Below are positions 23,362-30,251 of a stretch of 31,255 nucleotides of DNA, one piece after another (position 1 is the first letter of the stretch; every line of letters begins with the position of its first letter). The stretch spans positions 1 through 31,255 of the forward strand of contig CALYQE010000001.1 of assembly GCA_945281075.1 (NCBI GenBank), written 5' to 3'. Both the position numbers and the translations under genes were made by a program. Origin of the DNA: an uncultured Lactobacillus sp. (GTDB lineage Bacteria; Bacillota; Bacilli; Lactobacillales; Lactobacillaceae). The notes under the pieces were generated by a model. That model was not told the DNA's origin, ran no database searches, and saw only the letters and a program-made list of their open reading frames with translations.

Positions 23362-23622
23362 GATATTTCTTAAATTATTTTAATCATAAATAAATTAAGC
23401 AAATCTGTTGGATTATCTTAAAGTTTCATCTCGTTTCGGATTATCAAATGAAAAAGATCGAAGATGAATTATTATTAGCAAAATCACGCTTAAATAATTA
23501 GGAAGAAACTTCTTGAAACTTATTTATAATTCAAGCTGTTCATCACGCTAGAAAATACTAAATTACCATGTGATACTTTTAACTTTATGTTAAAATGGAA
23601 GAGATGATAAGGAGGCAAAAAA
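23362..23622. other. Intergenic region between the divergent liv and 105-aa genes
   Basis: AT-rich, no supported gene. It holds an extended -10 promoter TGTTAAAAT at 23588-23596 for the rightward gene. Otherwise I see nothing convincing. Confidence 0.5.
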
Positions 23623-23940
23623 ATGTTTGCAACAGTTTTTTATTGGATCATTATTGCCGTTACAGGCTTATGGGGAGTATGGTCAGCTGTCTGGTCCATC
23701 ATTTACATCGTTAAACATGAAAATGGGAACTTATGGATTTTCGCCATTATTAATACCTTGGTGTTTGGGTTATTAGGATTAGCTAATTTGATTTATAGTA
23801 CAGAAGGAAACCAGTGGTATTGGTTTGCTTCCTCACGAGCTGACATTAGTTTTTTAGTTTACACGCTGTGGGCTTATTTTATTCTTGTCATAATCCAGTT
23901 TATTTGCGGCTTTACGCGCAAGCCTAGCAAAGCATCGTAA
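23623..23940 (+). CDS. Small three-segment membrane protein of unknown function
   Basis: 105 aa. Three hydrophobic segments at about 3-28 (VFYWIIIAVTGLWGVWSAVWSIIYI), 37-58 (LWIFAIINTLVFGLLGLANLIY) and 74-96 (DISFLVYTLWAYFILVIIQFICGF), rich in Trp. The N-terminus is short and the C-terminal tail (TRKPSKAS) is basic, so the tail should be cytoplasmic. I do not recognise a family. The ribosome binding site AAGGAGG is nearly perfect, an extended -10 lies 27 bp before the ATG, and a strong terminator follows, so it is a genuine monocistronic gene. It lies directly beside dmkB in convergent orientation; a link to the EET genes is not indicated. Confidence 0.7.
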   Translation: MFATVFYWIIIAVTGLWGVWSAVWSIIYIVKHENGNLWIFAIINTLVFGLLGLANLIYSTEGNQWYWFASSRADISFLVYTLWAYFILVIIQFICGFTRKPSKAS

Positions 23941-23964
23941 TCAAGTTGAGACATTTTTAATAAT

Positions 23965-24002
23965 AAAAAAGTTGATCCTATCCTAGTAGATCAACTTTTT
24001 TT
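23965..24002. terminator. Strong bidirectional terminator
   Basis: AAAAAAGTTGATC, 11-bp loop, GATCAACTTTTTTT. It separates the small membrane protein from the convergent dmkB. Confidence 0.93.
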
Positions 24003-24033
24003 AACTCATTCTTGTTTAACGTTAGCTTTAAAA

Positions 24034-24993
24034 TTAATAGCCTCTTGTTAAGCACTCTTGAATTAGATCAAAAGTTTCAGAGAATCCAACATACTCCGAA
24101 AAATTTTCTTTTAGCATATTTAAAGCCTGAGCGGTAAACTTAGTTGCCAAATTTTGAGCATATTCAATTCCTCCCAAATCATTAACTAATTTATCAATTT
24201 GGGCTAGTTCAGGTAATGATAATTTTTTCCCAATCTTAACTAAGTCTTTAAGCTTACCAGTTTTATCTTTTCTTAACGCAAAAATTAGCGGACCAGTATA
24301 AACTCCATTCACGACATCCAGTAAAACCGGCTTTTTCAGTTCTGCTTCTGTAGCTGTAAAGTCCAAAATGTCATCACGCAATTGAAAAGCTTGACCAAAT
24401 AGTAGCCCTACTTGCTGTGCCTTTTTGGCTAGCGATCTACTAAGACCGCCTTCGAGTGCACCAATATAACAGGCATAACCAAAAAGACTAGCAGTTTTTC
24501 CACGTATTTGTTCAAGATATTCTTTTTCAGAAATCATCGTGTTGTATTCGTTACCATACTGCATCGTTTCACCAGCTAGAATTGTCTGCATAGTGTTTCC
24601 ATTAATTCGCAAATCAGTTATACGCGAAGTGTTTTCACTTAAAAGTTGTAAAGAAAGTGCAAACAAATAATCTCCTGAATATAACGCAATAGTTTTACCG
24701 AACTCAGCTTGAACTGACTTTCTTCCTCGTCTAGTAGCAGAATTGTCGATGATATCATCATGAATTAGGGTAGCATTGTGAAGGATTTCTACAGAACTAG
24801 CGATGTTATAAATTCTTTGCTGATTTTGTTTATTCCCCATTTCTCCAAAAAGAATTACAAAACTAGGACGCAACTGCTTTCCGGGCGTAGAAAAGGCGTA
24901 TTTAAGGGCTTTACCCAAATCACCTTTGGGTAGAGTTACGTTTTGATGAATTATTTTCTGAACTTTTATTAATTGATTATCTAGCCTTGTCAT
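24034..24993 (-). CDS. dmkB: Polyprenyl diphosphate synthase of the EET locus (DmkB)
   Basis: 319 aa from ATG 24993, with AAGGAA upstream; a TTG 18 bases earlier lies within the end of eetB and is unlikely. It is a trans-isoprenyl diphosphate synthase: first Asp-rich motif LIHDDIIDNSATRRGR (Asp79, 80, 83) and second QLRDDILDF (Asp207, 208, 211), with GKQLRPSFV before and GKTASLFGYACYIGAL between. It makes the C-chain for a demethylmenaquinone. In Listeria the homologue of this position is DmkB, a dedicated copy for the EET quinone. Stop and start of eetB and dmkB are one base apart (TAAAATG), indicating coupled translation. It is the last gene of the left arm. Chain length cannot be told reliably. 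Confidence 0.88.
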   Translation of the reverse strand: MTRLDNQLIKVQKIIHQNVTLPKGDLGKALKYAFSTPGKQLRPSFVILFGEMGNKQNQQRIYNIASSVEILHNATLIHDDIIDNSATRRGRKSVQAEFGKTIALYSGDYLFALSLQLLSENTSRITDLRINGNTMQTILAGETMQYGNEYNTMISEKEYLEQIRGKTASLFGYACYIGALEGGLSRSLAKKAQQVGLLFGQAFQLRDDILDFTATEAELKKPVLLDVVNGVYTGPLIFALRKDKTGKLKDLVKIGKKLSLPELAQIDKLVNDLGGIEYAQNLATKFTAQALNMLKENFSEYVGFSETFDLIQECLTRGY

Positions 24994-24994
24994 T

Positions 24995-25540
24995 TTAATT
25001 TCCTTTGTCAACCACGGTTTTAATAAAACTGAATGCCCCTGCGTAATGCAAAAGGTAATTACTAATTAGACCAATCAGCAAACCTGATAAAATTCCAAAA
25101 ATCGTTAACAGCGGTAAATATAAAAAGAGATATTTGCTTTGTGCAAGCATCGCCGCTATTAGCAATTGTCCACAATTGTGGCTAACGCCCCCAATAATTG
25201 ACACACCGATTAAGCTGATAAATCTTGGGACAAGTGCTATAAAAAGTTTCATAATAAGCAAGCTTAAAAACGAACCGGCTGCTGCGTATAAAAACGTTCC
25301 CGTTCCCCCAGTCATTAATGCTGTTAAAACTATCCTTAAGAAGGTTAATAAAAAACAGTCTTTAAAAGGTAAAATCATTAAGGAAATCAGCGTAATTATA
25401 TTGGTTAATCCCAATCTTGCTCCTGGAGCAAAGAAAAAGGGGGATGGGAGCATTTGCTCAACAATACTAAGGATAATTCCCTGAGAACATAAAATTCCCG
25501 TAAAGACATAATTGCTTAAATAGTTACTTGTTTTATTCAT
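24995..25540 (-). CDS. eetB: Gx transporter family membrane protein (EetB-like)
   Basis: 181 aa, five to six membrane segments beginning YVFTGILCSQGIILSIVEQMLPSPFFFAPGARLGLTNIITLISLMIL. The sequence LGLTNIITL and the conserved GxxxxxG-rich segments (GTGTFLYAAAGSFLSLLIM, GGVSHNCGQLLIAAML) fit the family often named heptaprenyl diphosphate synthase component I or Gx transporter, which includes EetB of the Listeria EET locus. The first name is misleading, since this is an integral membrane protein with no prenyl-synthase motif. It has a weak ribosome binding site, 15 bp after eetA, so its translation may depend on that of eetA. The biochemical role of EetB is not settled. Confidence 0.82.
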   Translation of the reverse strand: MNKTSNYLSNYVFTGILCSQGIILSIVEQMLPSPFFFAPGARLGLTNIITLISLMILPFKDCFLLTFLRIVLTALMTGGTGTFLYAAAGSFLSLLIMKLFIALVPRFISLIGVSIIGGVSHNCGQLLIAAMLAQSKYLFLYLPLLTIFGILSGLLIGLISNYLLHYAGAFSFIKTVVDKGN

Positions 25541-25555
25541 AGTGTTCGTAAAGCT

Positions 25556-25921
25556 TTATTTTTCATTTTCAACTCTTAATTCAACTAAAAACCGATGCGG
25601 TAAGCAAACAATTGTGTCTTCACTTTTACTTTTCCATCCTTCTTTAACACAAACTTGGTCTTGACAGTTTGCATCAATCATCCGAATGCGCTGATTTTTT
25701 ACTTGAATGACATTAAGTTTATTGTCTTTTTGATATTTCCAAACTACGTCCTCGCTTAAAGGTAGTCGTTTGACTTCGTGATTATTTACTTTAATTATAG
25801 CAATAATGTTGCTGCTTTCTCTTTTTGGCGACAACAAAAAGTAACAGGGAACGAAGCTAATCATGATTAGAATCAAAATAACTACTGCATCACCTAATTT
25901 TACTCGTTTACTTGCTTTCAT
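25556..25921 (-). CDS. eetA: Extracytoplasmic NusG domain II protein (EetA-like)
   Basis: 121 aa from ATG 25921; an ATG 21 bases earlier has no ribosome binding site. One N-terminal membrane segment (residues 10-30, DAVVILILIMISFVPCYFLLS) anchors a small extracytoplasmic domain. That domain matches the stand-alone NusG_II family: the pattern C-x4-C...C-x-x-H with Cys86, Cys91, Cys106 and His109 (ANCQDQVCV...IVCLPHRFLVEL). EetA of Listeria has this architecture. The Cys/His arrangement could bind a metal or be redox-active; this is unproven. It follows ndh2 after an intrinsic terminator, so its expression depends on readthrough, as no promoter is visible between them. Confidence 0.82.
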   Translation of the reverse strand: MKASKRVKLGDAVVILILIMISFVPCYFLLSPKRESSNIIAIIKVNNHEVKRLPLSEDVVWKYQKDNKLNVIQVKNQRIRMIDANCQDQVCVKEGWKSKSEDTIVCLPHRFLVELRVENEK

Positions 25922-25956
25922 ATAAAGTCTCGTCCCCACCATTGACAGCTTAAACT

Positions 25957-25990
25957 AAAAAAGTCTTATAGATTAGACTATAGGACTTTT
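25957..25990 (-). terminator. Intrinsic terminator between ndh2 and eetA
   Basis: On the minus strand AAAAGTCCTATAG, loop, CTATAAGACTTTTTT. It lies 11-45 bp past the ndh2 stop and only 36 bp before the eetA ATG, with no promoter between. Confidence 0.85.
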
Positions 25991-26001
25991 GAAAATTACC
26001 G

Positions 26002-27897
26002 TTAATTCTTTACTCCATTTTTATCAACATGATAAATCGGTTTTAAGATACCATAGCGCCATTTTGCAAGTTTCTTTTCCAGCCAAGGCACGAACCACAT
26101 GTCTAAACCGAAGGATCTGCCAGAGCCATTCATTACTGCTAATGCTGCAAAAATCATCCAAACATTTACCCAGTAATTCATTCCTGATAAGCAAAAGATA
26201 GCCACAAATACCGCGCTCATCCCACCAGCTAACCAAGTACAAAAGCCTAAAACTAACATAATTCCCAGAGCGATTTCTAGACACGTCATCGTTTTTTGTG
26301 CTACTAAAGCTGTTTCTTTATTAGGAATCATTATCTTAGTAATTGATTGAACCCAGCTTGGCATTTTATCAAAAACTGCCATTGGTGAATGACCGTAATC
26401 ATAATTCAAAGAAAACAGCGCTGGAGCAGCACTGGTTGCAGCTTTGCCACTTGCTGCCGTAGTAGCTGCAGCTTTTTGAGAGGCACCGCTAGTGGCAGCT
26501 TGGATCAGCCATGGAAACTGTAACTGCAATTTATTAGTAAACCAAGACCCGCTGCCTTGAACTTTATACCAACAGTCAATTAGCCACATCATCCCAAGAT
26601 ATATCCTTAATGGGACTGTCCACAAAACATTGCCATAGCGGTTAAGGTTACCACGCCATAGCGTCGGTCTCTTAATTCTGAACCATTCATCCATAATATA
26701 ATGGAAAAGATAATGGCCAGAGTATATTGCCATGAAGTAGATCATGTCAACAATATCTTTCATTAAAATGGCAAAAAAGCCGCTAAGATGAAATGTATTA
26801 ACTAAAGAAGCAACACCCCATGCCGGTCCTAAAGACACCATGAATCCCGAATAAGTGCCCTTAAATTTCACCGGCTCACCGCCAGTAATCTGACTATAAA
26901 TATTTCTTAACGCACATTTTCCAGCGGATTCAGCTCCTTGAACAACTTGTGGTTCGCCACGTCCACTACCATCTGCGTCATATAAGGCAACATCACCAAT
27001 TACGTAAATATGAGGATCAGTCTTTAGCTGCGCGTATTCATTAACAATTATTCTACCAGCACGTCCTGTTTCAAACCCAAAATCCTTTGCAGTATCAACA
27101 GCCTTTACTCCCGCTGTCCAAATTAAAGTTCTGGTTGGAAAAGTTGTTCCGTCTTTGAGATCAACATATTTTTCATGAACGCCGACAACCCCAGTATTTG
27201 TTTTAATTTCAACCCCTTGCTTCAAAAGATATTGTTCAGCTTTATCAGCATCTGAGCGATCAAGCATATTCATGACTGTTGGAGCCATTTCCATCATCGT
27301 GATTTTAATGTCATCTTTTTGTAGGTTATACTTCTTAGCCAGCTCTGACCGCCACGAATTTAATTCACCGGCCATTTCGGTACCCGTAAATCCAGTACCT
27401 ACAATAACAAAGTTTAAATATTGAGCCCTCTTCTCAGGGTCACGCTCTTTGGATCCCAGATGTACCATTAAGTCTATATGATCGCGGAGCCTCTCAGCAT
27501 CATCTAAATTCCCTAAAGTGAACCCATACTCTTTAACCCCAGTAGTTCCAAAATCGTTGGGTTGTGAGCCGATAGCCAAAACGACATAATCATATGGATA
27601 AATTCCATGCTCTCCTATTACTTTGTTAGCTGCTTGATCAATCTTGGTTATATTATCAGTTACAACATCAACATTTTTTCTTCGTGAGAAAAGACGTTGT
27701 AAATCATATTTAAGGCTTTTTGCTTCCACGCGATTAGCTGCTACCTCATGAAGCGAGGTCATCATCGTCATATACGGATTTTTATCAATCAGTGTAATTT
27801 TAACATCATGCCGCTTTTTTAACTTCTTGGCGAGATGTTTAGTCGTATAGAGACCTCCAAAGCCTCCTCCTATTACAACAATATTTGTTTCAACCAC
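26002..27897 (-). CDS. ndh2: Type II NADH dehydrogenase of the EET pathway, with C-terminal membrane domain
   Basis: 631 aa from GTG 27897, chosen because AAAGGG is eight bases upstream (a GTG nine bases earlier overlaps that site). Residues 1-410 are a type II NADH:quinone oxidoreductase: FAD-binding VIGGGFGGLYTTKHL, NAD-binding VIVGTGFTGTEMAGEL near 165-180, and FAD-tail YVIGDVALYD near 298-308. Residues 425-600 add four membrane segments and a DoxX-like C-terminal part, with an Ala/Thr/Ser-rich linker between (about 468-495). This extended form is the one used for EET in Listeria and Lactiplantibacillus, unlike the short respiratory Ndh. It would oxidise cytosolic NADH and reduce the membrane demethylmenaquinone. 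It is the first gene of the left arm with its own promoter. Confidence 0.92.
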   Translation of the reverse strand: MVETNIVVIGGGFGGLYTTKHLAKKLKKRHDVKITLIDKNPYMTMMTSLHEVAANRVEAKSLKYDLQRLFSRRKNVDVVTDNITKIDQAANKVIGEHGIYPYDYVVLAIGSQPNDFGTTGVKEYGFTLGNLDDAERLRDHIDLMVHLGSKERDPEKRAQYLNFVIVGTGFTGTEMAGELNSWRSELAKKYNLQKDDIKITMMEMAPTVMNMLDRSDADKAEQYLLKQGVEIKTNTGVVGVHEKYVDLKDGTTFPTRTLIWTAGVKAVDTAKDFGFETGRAGRIIVNEYAQLKTDPHIYVIGDVALYDADGSGRGEPQVVQGAESAGKCALRNIYSQITGGEPVKFKGTYSGFMVSLGPAWGVASLVNTFHLSGFFAILMKDIVDMIYFMAIYSGHYLFHYIMDEWFRIKRPTLWRGNLNRYGNVLWTVPLRIYLGMMWLIDCWYKVQGSGSWFTNKLQLQFPWLIQAATSGASQKAAATTAASGKAATSAAPALFSLNYDYGHSPMAVFDKMPSWVQSITKIMIPNKETALVAQKTMTCLEIALGIMLVLGFCTWLAGGMSAVFVAIFCLSGMNYWVNVWMIFAALAVMNGSGRSFGLDMWFVPWLEKKLAKWRYGILKPIYHVDKNGVKN

Positions 27898-27937
27898 TTT
27901 AAGCACCCTTTCGAAAGTAAAAACTTAACATACTTAA

Positions 27938-27966
27938 ATTATACTCGTCTTTAGATATTGGGTAAA
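27938..27966 (-). promoter_or_regulatory. Promoter of ndh2
   Basis: On the minus strand TTTACC (27961-27966), a 17-bp spacer and TATAAT (27938-27943). The start would be near 27931, 34 bp before the GTG. Confidence 0.7.
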
Positions 27967-28023
27967 GTGTCTTTTTTCACAAAAGTTTTAAGCGAAAAAA
28001 TATGCTTTCTTTATTGCTATTTT

Positions 28024-28051
28024 ATAGTTATATAACTGTTGCAATAACTAT
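28024..28051. promoter_or_regulatory. Inverted repeats over the -35 of pplA, candidate operator
   Basis: ATAGTTAT (28024-28031) and ATAACTAT (28044-28051) are complementary, and the first overlaps a perfect palindrome AGTTATATAACT (28026-28037). The set covers the -35 box and the start of the spacer, in the gap between the divergent EET arms, so one protein could control both. Confidence 0.45.
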
Positions 28052-28067
28052 GTTTCTATTCTATAAT
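28039..28067 (+). promoter_or_regulatory. Promoter of pplA
   Basis: TTGCAA (28039-28044), a 17-bp spacer and TATAAT (28062-28067), 57 bp before the ATG at 28124. Confidence 0.75.
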
Positions 28068-28123
28068 TTGAATAAGTGAACTAGTACACAATTTTGGGTA
28101 ATATATTAGTGGAGGAGATACTA

Positions 28124-29041
28124 ATGAAAAACAATAAATTTATTTACAGCGCAAGCATTTTAGCTTTATCCGCTTTGCTATTAGGTGGATGCTCAACAAC
28201 AGCCAGCAACGATTCTTCTAAGAGTTCAAAGCCAAAAGAAAGCAAAGTTGTTAAGTCAAAGGCTCCCAAACAAATCGCCGGAGGCAAGTTAAAAGACGGC
28301 GATTATAAACTAGTAGAAGATAATTATTCAAATGGTTACCGCTTAAAAATGGCAATGACCGTTAAAGACGGTAAGGTTGCTGATACTAGCTACGACTACA
28401 TTAACAAAAAAGGCATCTCTAAGGCAAAAGATGCCAAGTATGAAGAGGAAATGAAAAAATATTCTAAAGAAAAAATTGGTCCAAAAGAGTACATACCTGA
28501 ATTACAAAAATCATTTGCAAAAAATGGCGCTAATTCGAGTGCAATTCAAGTTGTCTCGGGCGCAACTGGCTCTAGTTTGACTTTAAAAAACTATGTTAAC
28601 CAGTTAACTCAGGCTGCCCAAAATGGCAAAACTGGCATCATCCATATTAATAACGATCAAAAGATGAAGGATGGCACTTACAAATTAGAAGAGCTAAATT
28701 ACAGTCATGACTATCGTCAAATATTTACAATGGTCGTCAAAAAAGGGAAAATTAGCAGCTTCAAATACGATCAAATCAACAAAGATGGGATCTCCAAAAC
28801 TAAAAATTCCTCATACGAAAAGCAAATGAAAAAAGTTAATAAAATTGGTCCAAAAGAATATATTCCAAAATTACAAGAAGAATTCTTGAAATCTAATGGT
28901 AATACTGAAAAAGTTCAAGTAGTTTCAGGAGCAACTGAATCCTCCCATTCATTCATTGCTTATGTTGATCAGCTAATTAATGCTGCTCAAAAGGGTGACA
29001 CTCATACCATTAAAGTAGATAATATTGTTTATCAAGAATAA
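28124..29041 (+). CDS. pplA: Flavinylated EET lipoprotein PplA with two FMN-binding domains
   Basis: 305 aa from ATG 28124, supported by GGAGGAG (a TTG 30 bases earlier is ignored). The lipobox LLLGGC puts the lipidated Cys at 23. A Ser/Lys-rich linker (24-50) leads to two homologous FMN-binding domains, about 57-168 and 180-291. Each contains DGxYKL(V/E)E..Y, GISK and ends in an SGAT flavinylation site: Thr148 and Thr271. The domains align through IGPKEYIP and QVVSGAT(G/E)SS, showing an internal duplication. FMN is attached by FmnB on the outer face, and the protein passes electrons to iron or other acceptors. It is the first gene of the right arm, with its own promoter and terminator, which suggests high expression. 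Confidence 0.92.
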   Translation: MKNNKFIYSASILALSALLLGGCSTTASNDSSKSSKPKESKVVKSKAPKQIAGGKLKDGDYKLVEDNYSNGYRLKMAMTVKDGKVADTSYDYINKKGISKAKDAKYEEEMKKYSKEKIGPKEYIPELQKSFAKNGANSSAIQVVSGATGSSLTLKNYVNQLTQAAQNGKTGIIHINNDQKMKDGTYKLEELNYSHDYRQIFTMVVKKGKISSFKYDQINKDGISKTKNSSYEKQMKKVNKIGPKEYIPKLQEEFLKSNGNTEKVQVVSGATESSHSFIAYVDQLINAAQKGDTHTIKVDNIVYQE

Positions 29042-29069
29042 AAGTTAAAAGTTAAATTTTAAAATTCAC

Positions 29070-29105
29070 AAAAAAGAGTGACATTTGCTTACGCCGCTCT
29101 TTTTT
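29070..29105 (+). terminator. Intrinsic terminator between pplA and fmnB
   Basis: AAAAAAGAG.G, loop, C.CTCTTTTTT, 29 bp past the pplA stop and 17 bp before the fmnB ATG. The stem is AT-rich with few GC pairs, so leakage into fmnB is likely. Confidence 0.75.
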
Positions 29106-29121
29106 GTTAAGGAAATTAAAA

Positions 29122-30213
29122 ATGAATAAACAAATTTATAAATTGCTTCTAATTTTGGAGCTATTTCTGCTAGGAACGAGTCTGACAGCGTGTTCGACAA
29201 AAAGCAATCATTCAGAAACTGCAAAAACAGAGCTTACCAATAGGCCAATTTCTGACACTAAGTTTTTAATGGGAACCGTTTGTACAATTAAAATATATAA
29301 TAAACACAAAGAAAGGGCTTTAGAGGCTGGATTTGATCGAATTGCAGTTTTAGCAAAAGAGACTACTGTTAATCAAAAAGGCAGTGAAATAGACAAAATC
29401 AATTATAATGCTGGAATTAAACCAGTGAAAGTGACACCAACTATTTTTCGCATGTGCAAAGATGCATATTATTACAGTAAAATATCTGCAGGTACATTCG
29501 ATTTTACTATTGGACCAATTACAAGTTTATGGCGCATTGGCTTTCCCGATGCTCATAAGCCCAAGGAAAGTACTATTAAGAAACGCTTACCGTTAGTCAA
29601 TTACCGTAATGTCATATTTAATGATCAAAAGCAAACTGTTTTTCTCAAGAAAAGAGGGATGAAACTTGATCTTGGGGGAATGGCAAAGGGTTTCATTTCT
29701 GATGAAGTAATGAAAGTACTTAAAAGAAATGGAGTAACCAGTGCAATCATCGATTTAGGCGGAAATATCTATGTACTAGGAAAATCACCGACAAATGGTG
29801 GTAACTGGTCCGTTGGCATTCAAGACCCTAAAGCAGCCCGTGGTGCCGCAATTGGGGCTCTTCCTGAGCAAAATGCTACGGCTGTAACTTCAGGAATTTA
29901 TGAACGTTATCTTAAAGTTGGTAAAAAAGTATACAGTCATTTGATGGATCCTAAAACTGGCTATCCTTGCCAAAACAACTTATTAAGCGTAACAATTATT
30001 GCTAAACGCTCTGAAACTGGCGATGGTTTATCAACAGCAGTCTTTAACCGTGGGCTAAAGAAGGGCTACAAGTATATTGAAGAGAAGCCTGGTACAGAAG
30101 CAATTTTTATAACCAAAAAGAAAAAAGTTTATATTACATCAGGTCTTAAAAATAAGTTCAAACTGTTTCCTGATAGCGGCTATCATTTAGCCAAAATCGA
30201 AACCGTAAAGTAA
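29122..30213 (+). CDS. fmnB: Membrane-anchored FAD:protein FMN transferase FmnB (ApbE family)
   Basis: 363 aa from ATG 29122, with AAGGAAATT upstream; a TTG 18 bases earlier is unlikely. The lipobox LTAC puts the lipidated Cys at 24, so catalysis is outside the cell. ApbE motifs: FLMGTVCTIKIY at 48-59, FDFTIGPITSLWRIGF at 126-141, KLDLGGMAKGFISDEV at 181-196, IIDLGGNIYVLGKSP, AVTSGIYERYLKVGKKVYSHLMDPKTGYPC, and the metal site D301-G-L-S-T305. It splits FAD and attaches FMN to the SGAT threonines of PplA. It follows pplA through a leaky terminator and precedes dmkA by about 27 bp. It differs from the cytoplasmic copy at 372-1295, which lacks the lipobox and the D-x3-T pair. Confidence 0.93.
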   Translation: MNKQIYKLLLILELFLLGTSLTACSTKSNHSETAKTELTNRPISDTKFLMGTVCTIKIYNKHKERALEAGFDRIAVLAKETTVNQKGSEIDKINYNAGIKPVKVTPTIFRMCKDAYYYSKISAGTFDFTIGPITSLWRIGFPDAHKPKESTIKKRLPLVNYRNVIFNDQKQTVFLKKRGMKLDLGGMAKGFISDEVMKVLKRNGVTSAIIDLGGNIYVLGKSPTNGGNWSVGIQDPKAARGAAIGALPEQNATAVTSGIYERYLKVGKKVYSHLMDPKTGYPCQNNLLSVTIIAKRSETGDGLSTAVFNRGLKKGYKYIEEKPGTEAIFITKKKKVYITSGLKNKFKLFPDSGYHLAKIETVK

Positions 30214-30233
30214 AATAGTTATGAGAGGAAATT

Positions 30234-30251
30234 ATGAATAATGGAAGCTAA
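30234..30251 (+). other. Five-codon ORF overlapping the dmkA start
   Basis: ATG AAT AAT GGA AGC TAA. Its ATG is five bases from GAGAGG, a better spacing than the 12 bases to the dmkA ATG at 30241, and its stop overlaps the first codons of dmkA in another frame. It may load ribosomes that reinitiate at dmkA, or it may be chance. Confidence 0.4.

Noticed and set aside
23449..23502. 17-codon ORF (MKKIEDELLL...) between the divergent liv and 105-aa genes
   Set aside because: No ribosome binding site, no promoter close by and no conserved feature; likely chance in AT-rich sequence.
24995..25540. eetB product as a subunit of heptaprenyl diphosphate synthase
   Set aside because: The family name suggests it, but the protein is an integral membrane protein without prenyl-synthase motifs, and adjacent dmkB has both Asp-rich motifs on its own.
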